Source: Oscillatoria salina IIICB1 (GTDB taxonomy: Bacteria > Cyanobacteriota > Cyanobacteriia > Cyanobacteriales > SIO1D9). Taken from it: 64,000 bases of DNA. The first letter of the stretch is position 1. Every line of letters starts with the position of its first letter. The DNA is taken from NCBI RefSeq assembly GCF_020144665.1, contig NZ_JAAHBQ010000008.1, positions 39,249 to 103,248 on the forward strand. Direction: 5' to 3'. Position numbers and translations under genes: made by a program. Shown piece after piece: positions 17,803 through 26,700 of the stretch. The notes under the pieces are model-generated. The model was not told where the DNA came from. It ran no database searches and saw only the letters and a list, made by a program, of their open reading frames with translations.

Positions 17803-18206
17803 TGCACAATTTCCTCTTTGTCTGTACTGTAAACCAATAAAGGAATCTGGTTTCGACGCAGCACGGTTTGAATAAATGAATACTTGAAAAATCGTTTATA
17901 AATCTCTGATGGAATCGCTAGATACAAGCGTCTATCAGCTTCCTCTTCTTCTAAAGCAATCCGATAATTAATAAATTGACCAATAGCAGTATGAAACTCA
18001 GAAATAGTTGAAGGTGAGAGAAATGTTTTAATCTCTACGGCAATTTTATCACCATCTTTCGTTGCTGCAATTAATCTTTCTGCCCCTAGATCGATGTAAA
18101 AATCAACAAATCCTAAATCAATATGATACGGATCGTGAGTAATTGTCCACCCCTCATTCTCAAGTGCAGTTCTAACTAACTCGTGAAACGCATCTTTTGC
18201 ACGCAT
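17790..18206 (-). CDS. xisH: XisH family protein (endonuclease-like fold)
   Basis: A 138-residue protein with family signature MRAKDAFHELVRTALENEGW and a PD-(D/E)XK-like core: FYIDLGAERLIAA and IAVEIKTFLS (E-x-K). XisH is predicted to be nuclease-like and always pairs with XisI, as here. No XisF recombinase or excisable element boundary was seen nearby, so participation in DNA rearrangement at this locus is not supported. Possible toxin-antitoxin-like pairing has been proposed for similar two-gene units; here that remains inference. Confidence 0.9.
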   Translation of the reverse strand: MRAKDAFHELVRTALENEGWTITHDPYHIDLGFVDFYIDLGAERLIAATKDGDKIAVEIKTFLSPSTISEFHTAIGQFINYRIALEEEEADRRLYLAIPSEIYKRFFKYSFIQTVLRRNQIPLLVYSTDKEEIVQWIN

Positions 18207-18364
18207 AATCGTGAGTTATGGGACTTAAACTGTTTATGTCAATTTTATCGTGTATTGTCGTCCCGCCTCGATGCTGAGAGCAAGGGTAACAGAAATTTAG
18301 TCAAAACCGAATGGCGATCGCCGCGCTATACTAGAAAATTGTCAAGTAAATTTATCTTTAGTAT

Positions 18365-19957
18365 ATGTTTTGGGCTGATAAAATCGCAGCAGGTACGCAA
18401 GGCGAACAATTAGTTAATGATTCTAAGACTCCTTCTGGTAGAGTTCACGTAGGGTCTTTGCGGGGTGTAATTATCCACGATGTAATTTATCGTGCCTTGA
18501 AACGTGCTGACAAGCCCGTTAAATTTATGTATGGTGTGGATGACTACGATGCACTCGATACCGTACCCAAATATTTAGACCAAGCCAAGTTTTCTCCTTA
18601 TCTCGGTTATCCTCTGTGTAATGTTCCTTCTCCCAATGATACTGCTAGCGATTACGCGAAGTATTTTATGGGTGAATTTCTCGAAGTTTTTGACTATTTG
18701 GGAGTTAAACCCGAAGAAGTTTATTATTTGCGGGATTTATATCGCAGTGGCAAACTGAATAAATATATCGATATTTTCCTGAATAATGCTCATTTAGTCC
18801 GCGAAGCTTATCTCGAAGTAAGTAAAGCCGAACGTCCGGATAATTGGTATCCTTTTCAAGTTATTTGCGAAAATTGTGGCAAAATTGCTACTACTGTGGT
18901 AACAGATTATCAGGATGGAGAAGTCTTTTATACTTGTCAGCCAGAAGCAACAAACTATGTAGATGGTTGCGGACATTCTGGTTGGATTTCTCCTTTTGAT
19001 GGTAATGGTAAATTACCTTGGAAAGTTGAGTGGGTAGCGAAGTGGGAACTTGTGGGTGTAACTATTGAGTTAGCTGGAAAAGATCACTCGCAAAAAGGCG
19101 GTTCCAGGGATGTCGCTAATGCAATTTGTCGGAAAGTTTTACGGGAAAAGCCTCCTTTCCACGCACCTTATGAATTTATCTTAGTTGGGGGAACCAAGAT
19201 GAGTTCTTCTAAAGGTGTGGGTTCGAGTGCGAAGGAAATTTCTGCTTTACTTCCGCCAGAATTATTGCGCTTTTTGATGTTACGAACTCAACCGAAAACG
19301 GTAATTAATTTTGAGCCAAATTACGAAACAATTACTCGTTTATTTCGCGACTATGACGCGCTCAATGATAAGTATAAAGCAGAGGTTGAGTCAGCCGCCG
19401 AGAAACCCGAAGAACTTAGTAAAGAATTTATGCCGCTAGTTTATTCGCAACTAGATGGTGAAGTCAAAACTTATCAAGCTTTTGATTTTAGTACGCTAAT
19501 TTCTTTACTACAAATTCCCGGTTTAGATCTCAAAGAAGAAGTGGAAAAGCGCAGCGAAGCACCTTTAACTGACTCCGATTGGCAAATAATTAATCGTCGT
19601 ATTGAAGTGGCGAAAAAGTGGCTAGAAGACTATGCTGATGAGGAAGAAAAGTTAGTTATTTATTGGGATTCTGTACCGGAAAAAACGCAAGAATTGAGCG
19701 AAGAACAAGTAAATTATTTGCAAAATTTGCAGGAGAATTTAGCAGGAACAAGTAATTGGGAAGCCGAAGAGTTACAAACTACTTTGTTCTCGACGGCTAA
19801 GGCTTTACCAATTAAACCAGGTAAGGCTTTTCCGGCGGTTTATTACTCGTTTTTAGGGAAAGAACGCGGTCCAAAAGCAGGCGGTTTGTTATCTTATTTG
19901 AATAAGGATTTTGTGTTGCAGCGTTTGCAGGATGTAGTTGCCATGAAAAAAAGTTAG
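18365..19957 (+). CDS. lysK: Lysine--tRNA ligase, class I (LysRS1)
   Basis: A 530-residue class I aminoacyl-tRNA synthetase. Seen: RVHVGSLRG, the HIGH-type ATP motif, and KMSSSKG, the KMSKS motif; between them are cysteine pairs CENCG and CGHSG of a zinc-knuckle-like insert. The pattern YGVDDYDALDTVP is specific to LysRS1. It charges tRNA-Lys with a Rossmann-fold active site, unlike the class II LysS found in most bacteria including most cyanobacteria. LysRS1 is chiefly archaeal with scattered bacterial holders, so horizontal acquisition is likely (established for the family). Divergent from xisH, with about 160 bases between starts. Confidence 0.93.
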   Translation: MFWADKIAAGTQGEQLVNDSKTPSGRVHVGSLRGVIIHDVIYRALKRADKPVKFMYGVDDYDALDTVPKYLDQAKFSPYLGYPLCNVPSPNDTASDYAKYFMGEFLEVFDYLGVKPEEVYYLRDLYRSGKLNKYIDIFLNNAHLVREAYLEVSKAERPDNWYPFQVICENCGKIATTVVTDYQDGEVFYTCQPEATNYVDGCGHSGWISPFDGNGKLPWKVEWVAKWELVGVTIELAGKDHSQKGGSRDVANAICRKVLREKPPFHAPYEFILVGGTKMSSSKGVGSSAKEISALLPPELLRFLMLRTQPKTVINFEPNYETITRLFRDYDALNDKYKAEVESAAEKPEELSKEFMPLVYSQLDGEVKTYQAFDFSTLISLLQIPGLDLKEEVEKRSEAPLTDSDWQIINRRIEVAKKWLEDYADEEEKLVIYWDSVPEKTQELSEEQVNYLQNLQENLAGTSNWEAEELQTTLFSTAKALPIKPGKAFPAVYYSFLGKERGPKAGGLLSYLNKDFVLQRLQDVVAMKKS

Positions 19958-19986
19958 AGCTATACTTAGGTTTGTTTCATTTTCTC

Positions 19987-20142
19987 TTAGAAATTGTTTA
20001 ACCTAACCCCCCTACCCCCTTCCCTACGAGGGAAGGGGGAGTAATTAATTAATAATTTTCAACTCAAAATAATTATCAAAATGCTCCCCTCTCCTTGTCG
20101 GAGAGGGGTTGGGGGAGAGGTAATAATCAAATGTTTACAATA
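19987..20142. repeat. Tandem intergenic repeat, copy 1
   Basis: First of two adjacent direct copies. Contains two strong hairpins, CCCTTCCC/GGGAAGGG with loop TACGA and CCTCTCC/GGAGAGG with loop TTGTC, separated by an A+T-rich spacer. Such CCCCTAACCCC-rich hairpin units are dispersed repeats in cyanobacteria. This copy is 156 bases, eight longer than copy 2 because the left arm of the first hairpin is complete. Confidence 0.9.
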
Positions 20143-20290
20143 TTAGAAATTGTCTAACCTAACCCCCCTACCCTACGAGGGAAGGGGGAGTAATTAATTA
20201 ATAATTTTCAACTCAAAATAATTATCAAAATGCTCCCCTCTCCTTGTCGGAGAGGGGTTGGGGGAGAGGTGATAATCAAATGTTTACAAT
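20143..20290. repeat. Tandem intergenic repeat, copy 2
   Basis: Second direct copy, 148 bases, nearly identical to copy 1 outside an eight-base deletion that weakens the first hairpin. Its right end overlaps the last codons of the minus-strand membrane protein gene (stop at 20284), so the repeat supplies that gene's 3' end. Confidence 0.9.
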
Positions 20291-20754
20291 AATTGACCGC
20301 CTCGAAAACGCCAGCGAGGAAATAAAAGACGTATAATAGATTGGGAAGCAAGGAACACCCCTAACCAAACTAAGCTGTAATGAATAGTAAACCAAACTAA
20401 AGGTAAATCTTGCTTAATTCCTGGTAATCCAAATAATTTTACCAAACAAGCGACAAATATTGCTTCCCAAATTCCTGCTAAAAGTTGAAACGCTGCGGGC
20501 CAATCTCGATCCCAACGAAATTGCTGAATGTAATTATAAACTAAATCCCAAACTAAGCCAAATAGAGCGATATAGAGCAAGATCCGAAAAAAGATTGCGC
20601 CACTATCTGTGCCTGGTCCAATAATGCCAAAAGAGAAAGGTAAGGTGATTAAAACACCGACAGTTGCTAAAAGAAAGATGCGAGTTTGCCAGCGTCCGAA
20701 GAGGGTAGGGGTCATAAATTTGTCGTTGGTTTTAGTAGGATTAATTATTGACAT
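20284..20754 (-). CDS. Hypothetical integral membrane protein
   Basis: A 156-residue protein with four hydrophobic segments: IFLLATVGVLITLPFSFGII, AIFFRILLYIALFGLVWDLV, LLAGIWEAIFVACLVKLFGL and WFTIHYSLVWLGVFLASQSI. No family is recognised and no charged catalytic residues stand out in the helices. Located 25 bases downstream of the CHAT gene on the same strand, so probably in one transcript with it. The stop codon lies inside a repeat unit. Confidence 0.7.
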   Translation of the reverse strand: MSIINPTKTNDKFMTPTLFGRWQTRIFLLATVGVLITLPFSFGIIGPGTDSGAIFFRILLYIALFGLVWDLVYNYIQQFRWDRDWPAAFQLLAGIWEAIFVACLVKLFGLPGIKQDLPLVWFTIHYSLVWLGVFLASQSIIRLLFPRWRFRGGQLL

Positions 20755-20779
20755 CTTAGCCGCAAAAATTAGCTATTGC

Positions 20780-23494
20780 CTAGAGCCAGTTACCCACTAA
20801 AACAAAAGCCCCCCAAAAATAAGGTACAGAGAATTTTTCGTCTTGTAATACGGCTACTTGGGCGCGGCGGAGGGCTTCGGCTTTGGTGATTTCCGAGTTG
20901 GTTAATTCTTGGTAAAATCGAGTCATTAACTCAGTTGTGGCGAGGTCGCTGATTAACCACAAAGAGGCGAGGGTACTACGCGCCCCGGCTTTAACTGCTA
21001 CTCCGGCTAGTCCTAATGCGGCGCGTTTGTCTCCGGCGGCGGTTTGACAAGCGCTGAGGACGAGTAGTTCTATGGGGGCAGAGTTAAGTCCTTCTTTACG
21101 AATAATTGTATCTAATTCGTTTGCGTTGATGCGATCGCTCCAGGTGAGAATAAAGGTATCTTCAGCTTGGGAACTAAATTGACCGTGGGTGGCGACGTGA
21201 ACAACTGGAAAAGGAAGCGAGTCAATTATATCTTCAAAGTTGTCTTTGGTGAAAGATTGATTGAAGAGAAGTTGGTTTGGTGCGATCGCGTCAATTTTCT
21301 CTAATTCTAATTCTACCCCAGGTAATGCGGAAAATCCTTGACGAGCTTCGCTGAGTCCCGCCATAATAATTTTTACTTCTTGTCTTTGTAAAGGTTGAGG
21401 GTCGATTAGTTGTAAGCCTGGCGCGATCGCGATACTATATTTCTCAATTAAATATTGTTCGCTGTCGTGCATAACTGCCATGGGAATGTTACGCAAAACT
21501 CCATCTAAGACAAAGACTAAGGTTTTGATGTTGCTAGCCGCTAATTCTGTTTCGATGGGGCGAATTAGCCAGTTATAAACTTCTTGGGATAGTTGTAAAG
21601 CAAATCTGTTTTGACGTTTGAAAATTGTGTCGCGTAATTCAAGAACTTGATTTTCTAGTTCGTTTTGGGGTAAAAATGTGGCGTAGTGACGCAAAGGTTT
21701 TCCGGGCAAGGCGACAATTACTTCTAGGCGATCGGGTAAAATAATTGTGGAGAAAACTGCTGCGGTGGGGTCAATTTGGTCGATTTCTTTGGCTACGGTT
21801 TCACGGGTATTGACGCAATTGTCTTGGAAAAAGTTATTTAATTCTGCTAGTCGGTGAGATTCAATAATTTTTCTCGCTTGAATGATATCTGCTTGAGTTA
21901 CATTTGCTTCTGGTTGTAATAATAAGTCTACCAGTTGACGATACACTGGTTCGACTCTTTCTTGGAAGTCAAATCTCGCTTCTGTACTAATATTAACTAG
22001 ATCGATACCTAAAGAATCAAGGATTTTTACTGCTTCTGAGATAGACGCGATCGCAGCTTTTCGATCTCCTTTGGCTTTTTGAATTCTTCCTAGTTGCCAT
22101 AAATATTGATAAGTTATATCTGTGGCACCGAATGCTGGTGCAATATTTAAGGCTTGGAGAGTAATTGTTTCTGCTCGATCTAGTTGCTGGGTTATTTCGT
22201 AAATTTTACCAATCTCTCCAATTGCATATGCTTCTCCTCGTTTGTCTCCTATTTTTCTCGCAATTTCTGCGGCTTTTTGGAGGATTAATTCTATTTCTTG
22301 AGGGTTTTTTGAGCGCGTTCTTTGTTGAAGTTTTTCTAAGTTTCTGGCAAAATTAATTCTCGCTTGAACTGCTATTTTTGTTGGTTTCAAGGCTTCAATT
22401 TCTTGTTGAATTAAGGTGACGATCTCTTCAGCTTTGGCATATCTTTCTAGTTCGATAAAGACATTAAATTTGTTGAGGTGTGCCTTGATTTTTGTGTTCG
22501 GCGAGCTTGATAATTCTTGCCCTTGCTGATAGTATTCTAAAGCTTTGTTGAGTCTTGATTCGATCCAAGTTCCATCGGCTTTTTTCGCAAATGCTCTTTC
22601 GGCGTTACCCAAACTGAGATAAATTGTGCCAAGATCTGCTAAATCAGGAAACTGCGAATTTAGTCGCAAACTTTCTTGGTAAATAGTTTCCGATAGCTCT
22701 AAATTTCCGACTACTTTGAGTAAAAGATCGCCGAGTTTATGTAGTCCAATAATTTTGGTTTGAGGATCGGGATAATTGCCGATGATTTTCAGCAATTCTT
22801 GAGCAAAATCAACTAATTCTTCAGAAGTTAACTCATTGAGAGAGTCACATTCAATAATTTCTAAGTTTAAAGATTTGCCCAAAGTAGTAATATCGATGTC
22901 GAAAGCAGAAAATAAAGTGTCACAAGCGCGAGGATATAGTCCTAAGTTTTGTAGGGCTTGGGACTGATTTATTTTACTTTTTGACTCGCCAATTTTATGC
23001 TCGATTTGATGATATAATTGAGCCGATTTTTGCCAAGTTTCTAAAGCATTTTCTCCTTGTCCGATCGCTAGCTGTAAATCGCCTTGAATGTCGAGAGTTT
23101 GGGCTAAGATAATCTCGCGGCTCTTGTCTTGGGGTTGATTTTGTAATAAACTAAGACTGGTTGCTAAATTGGTCTGTGCTGAGGAGATTTCGCCTAGTTC
23201 TTTGTAGGTGGCAGCGAGATTGCTTAATGCCGCAGCTTGATTCAAGACATCTCCTTGCCGTGCAAATTCCTCTGCTGCTTGCTGTAAAACCCCGACTGCG
23301 GCTGGAAAATTTCGCTCTTGTAACAAGGTTTTCGCTCGGTCGATTAGCTGGTATGCTGTTACTTGAGCTTGAGAAATGGCGATCGCCGAATTTTTGACTT
23401 GAGCAACTACAGGTTGTATCCCCACCGCTAAGATAAACAAGCAGACTAACAAGATTAACTTCGGTTTGTAGTTGAAGAATTTCCGCTTTCGCAT
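20780..23494 (-). CDS. TPR-CHAT domain protein
   Basis: About 904 residues: an N-terminal signal/anchor (KLILLVCLFILAVGIQPVVAQ), a long array of TPR-like helical repeats (residues ~50-500), and a C-terminal CHAT caspase-like peptidase domain. The catalytic pair is visible as VVHVATHGQF (His) and LLVLSACQTA (Cys), followed by GLAGVAVKAGARSTLASLW. CHAT proteins are cysteine peptidases related to separase and caspases; in cyanobacteria they are often encoded beside two-partner-secretion exoproteins, as here. The signal sequence suggests export or membrane anchoring. ATG 23494 preferred over TTG 23518. Confidence 0.9.
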   Translation of the reverse strand: MRKRKFFNYKPKLILLVCLFILAVGIQPVVAQVKNSAIAISQAQVTAYQLIDRAKTLLQERNFPAAVGVLQQAAEEFARQGDVLNQAAALSNLAATYKELGEISSAQTNLATSLSLLQNQPQDKSREIILAQTLDIQGDLQLAIGQGENALETWQKSAQLYHQIEHKIGESKSKINQSQALQNLGLYPRACDTLFSAFDIDITTLGKSLNLEIIECDSLNELTSEELVDFAQELLKIIGNYPDPQTKIIGLHKLGDLLLKVVGNLELSETIYQESLRLNSQFPDLADLGTIYLSLGNAERAFAKKADGTWIESRLNKALEYYQQGQELSSSPNTKIKAHLNKFNVFIELERYAKAEEIVTLIQQEIEALKPTKIAVQARINFARNLEKLQQRTRSKNPQEIELILQKAAEIARKIGDKRGEAYAIGEIGKIYEITQQLDRAETITLQALNIAPAFGATDITYQYLWQLGRIQKAKGDRKAAIASISEAVKILDSLGIDLVNISTEARFDFQERVEPVYRQLVDLLLQPEANVTQADIIQARKIIESHRLAELNNFFQDNCVNTRETVAKEIDQIDPTAAVFSTIILPDRLEVIVALPGKPLRHYATFLPQNELENQVLELRDTIFKRQNRFALQLSQEVYNWLIRPIETELAASNIKTLVFVLDGVLRNIPMAVMHDSEQYLIEKYSIAIAPGLQLIDPQPLQRQEVKIIMAGLSEARQGFSALPGVELELEKIDAIAPNQLLFNQSFTKDNFEDIIDSLPFPVVHVATHGQFSSQAEDTFILTWSDRINANELDTIIRKEGLNSAPIELLVLSACQTAAGDKRAALGLAGVAVKAGARSTLASLWLISDLATTELMTRFYQELTNSEITKAEALRRAQVAVLQDEKFSVPYFWGAFVLVGNWL

Positions 23495-23700
23495 ACCATA
23501 TTTACTCTCAAAAGTCAAGGTTTTCGCTCGCCCAATAGCTGAAAAATTTGTCAGGAAAGGTGGTCGGCGATCGTAGCGCGCTCAAGTAATATTTCACTCC
23601 CAATTAATAACATTTTACCTCTAATTTGTGACCTTAAATCTCCAATTAATAACCAATCATTTCCGTAAAATTTTACCTTTAATTAACAAAAAATCAGCTC

Positions 23701-26700
23701 TTATTCCTGACACAAAGCAGGATTAACTAAATGACGCTGAATTGGCGTTGTCGTAGGATCGTAAGCAACTAAAACCACCTCACCTTTGTCATTAACCACC
23801 CAACCTCGCGCAGGCGTTTTTCGGGTTGGAGAAGAAACACTAACATTCTCTTCCTCTTCAACAATTGTGGCACGACTAGGAGCCACAGGATCGATAAAAC
23901 CCGTAGTAATATTTTCTGCTTCCAAAACTTGATTGGGATTAGTGGGTAAACCACCCCTCCCGGTAACAACAAACTCACTTCCCTCACCTTGTTGACAAGC
24001 ATTAGTAGCCACTTCTTGATTAGGATCTACTTCTTGAGATTGCACGATTTCAAATGATTCATCATCAAGATCGGTATCAATTTGTAAATCACCGCTAGCA
24101 TTAATCGTGCTATCTGGAGACTGAAAAACAAATAAATCGTCACCATTGAGAGGACTAATCACGATGTTACTACCACCTTGAGTAGCAACAGCATCAGTAA
24201 TAATACTACTAGCTTCTAGTAAAACCAAAGTTTCAGTATTAATAGTAATATTACCTTCAAGACTAACATTACCAGCACTACCACCGATCGCCGAAATCGT
24301 ACTACCATTGCGTAAGCGAATATCTGGCGAAGAAACAGTAATATTACCACCTTTACCTAACTCTGAAGCAGCCAAAAATGCACCTTCATCCAAGAGTAAA
24401 CTGTCCGTAGCGGTAACATTAATACTACCAGGATTTCCCGTACCTTGCCCGATAACACTAATCTGCGAATTAGAGCGAACAGTCAAAACTTCAGTTTGGA
24501 TATTAACATCACCTGCATCACCAGAAGCGAAAGTAGCACCAACAATCAAAGCTTCCTCAAACAGTGACAAACTTTCAGTTTCCAGACGAATATCACCAGC
24601 CGCACCAATTCCGGAAGTAGTTGCCGTAATTTGAGCGCGATCGCCGATAATCAACCTAGGTGTAGACACGAAAATACTTCCGGCATCGCCAATATCTTCC
24701 GTTGTCACCGTTAAACTACTAGGATAAACGCCATTTGCCGAAGTCCCCAGAATTTCCACCGACTCCGAAGCAATGACATTGACAGTACCCCCTTCCACTG
24801 GAAAAACATCTCCTGGTATAGCTTCATCAACAATAGTATCGACACTTGCTCCAACGGCTGCACCATCACGAATAACCAAGCGTCGAGTTTCAATACTCAC
24901 CCTTCCCGCATCTCCTGTACTCGAAGTTGCTGCAACCAAACCAGTATAAGTTTGTTCGTCGGCTGAAGTCCCGATTAATTCCACCAAATCCGCAGCCCGA
25001 ACTTGAATATTTCCTCCTTTTCCGTTACTTTCGGTACTAACTTCGACTCGTGCGCCATTTCGCAGCAATAATTGTCTAGTGTCAATCGTGACATTACCAG
25101 CATCACCAGTCGCAAAAGCCCCCGCATTAATCTTACCTCCCTCATTGAGATCGACTGTTTCCGCTTGAGTTATAGAGATCGATCCTCCTGTACCATTACT
25201 GCGAGTTTCTGCCAAAATAGAAGCTTGGTCTTGCAAAGTTAACAAGTCAGTTTGAATAATGACATTACCAGCATTACCAAAATCAGTAGTCGCCTCAATT
25301 TCGTTATTAGTGAGAGTTGGTTCAGTTTGAGAAGAACTAGCTAAAATGTTGGGAACGCTGAGTTGTAGTCTTCCCGCCCCATTGATAACAACAATTTCTC
25401 CTTCTGCATTAGTAGAATTTTCCACCAAAGCTAAAGCTTGTGCCTCAATATCTAAACTATTAGTAGCGATCGCGTTATCAATTGCTTCTTCCAGCATCCC
25501 GCTTTCCAGATTCTCATTAGCGGTTTCGGGAGGAGTTTGGGAAGTAATAGCTTGAATCAAAGCGCCGTCGGATAGGAAAACGCGATCGCCTCTAATCCTC
25601 ACATCTCCGGCATCTCCAGCGCCAGAAGTACCCGCCCCTAAACTACTCTCACCCCTCATTTCTACGACATCAGCTAGTATTTCCAAAGTACCAGCATTGC
25701 CGATCCCCATTGTGGCAATTCCGATCGATGCTTGATCTTCAGCCAGGAAATTTTCAGTTTCAATGTTGAGATTACCACCAGTACCTAAACCTTGAGTTCC
25801 AGCAACAATATAACTCGAACCACTCAGAATCAGATCCTCACTAGCATTTACTGCTAAAGTTCCTCCATTACCGTTACCGAAGGAACCAATCACGATAAAC
25901 GCATCATCTTGCAGCAAAAAACGCTCAGTGGCAATCTTGGCATTACCTGCATTTCCATCGCCAAAAGTTCCCGTGAGAATACTACTGCTGTCAGTAAGTT
26001 GCACCAACTGAGATGCTTGGATGTCCAAAGTACCACCATTACCTTCAGCAATAGTTCCTACAGTTAAGGAAGCGCGATCGCCTAAAATTAACTCGTTTGT
26101 TTCAATATTTACATTACCTGCTGTACCTTGACCTTCCGTTGCCGTACTCAGCCCACTCGAACCAGTTAATTCGATTAAATCCGTAGCAAGTATTTCCAGA
26201 GTACCACCATTACCTACACCTTCCGTTGCCGCCGTTATCGAGGCTTTATCTTGTAGCAGTAACTGTCTGGTTGCGAGTGAAATATTGCCTCCATCACCCT
26301 CAGCCGTCGTCGCTGCAACGAGATTCGCATTACCGCTAAGGGTGACTGTCTCTGCTTCAACAGACAAAGTTCCGGCATTACCACTATCTAATGTAGCAGT
26401 AGCGATCGATGCCTCATCGCTCATTTGTAACTGTTGCGTGGTAATGGTTACATTCCCAGCATTACCTTGACCAAATGTTCCTGCTGTGACACCAGCATCG
26501 CCACTCATTTCTATATTTTCAGCAGTTATTACCAACGATCCTGCATCGCCAGATCCTAATGTTCCTACCAGAATTTCTGCTAAATCGCTCATTTGCAACT
26601 GTTCGGTTTGGATTTTGACGTTCCCGCCATTTCCTGAATTGACTAGCGCGAAACTTCCTGCCCCTAGGCTAGCATTATCAGTAAGTACAATTGTTTGAGC

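Noticed and set aside
17464..18206. fdxN-type excision element
   Set aside because: Only xisH/xisI seen; no recombinase gene, no matching direct-repeat boundary.
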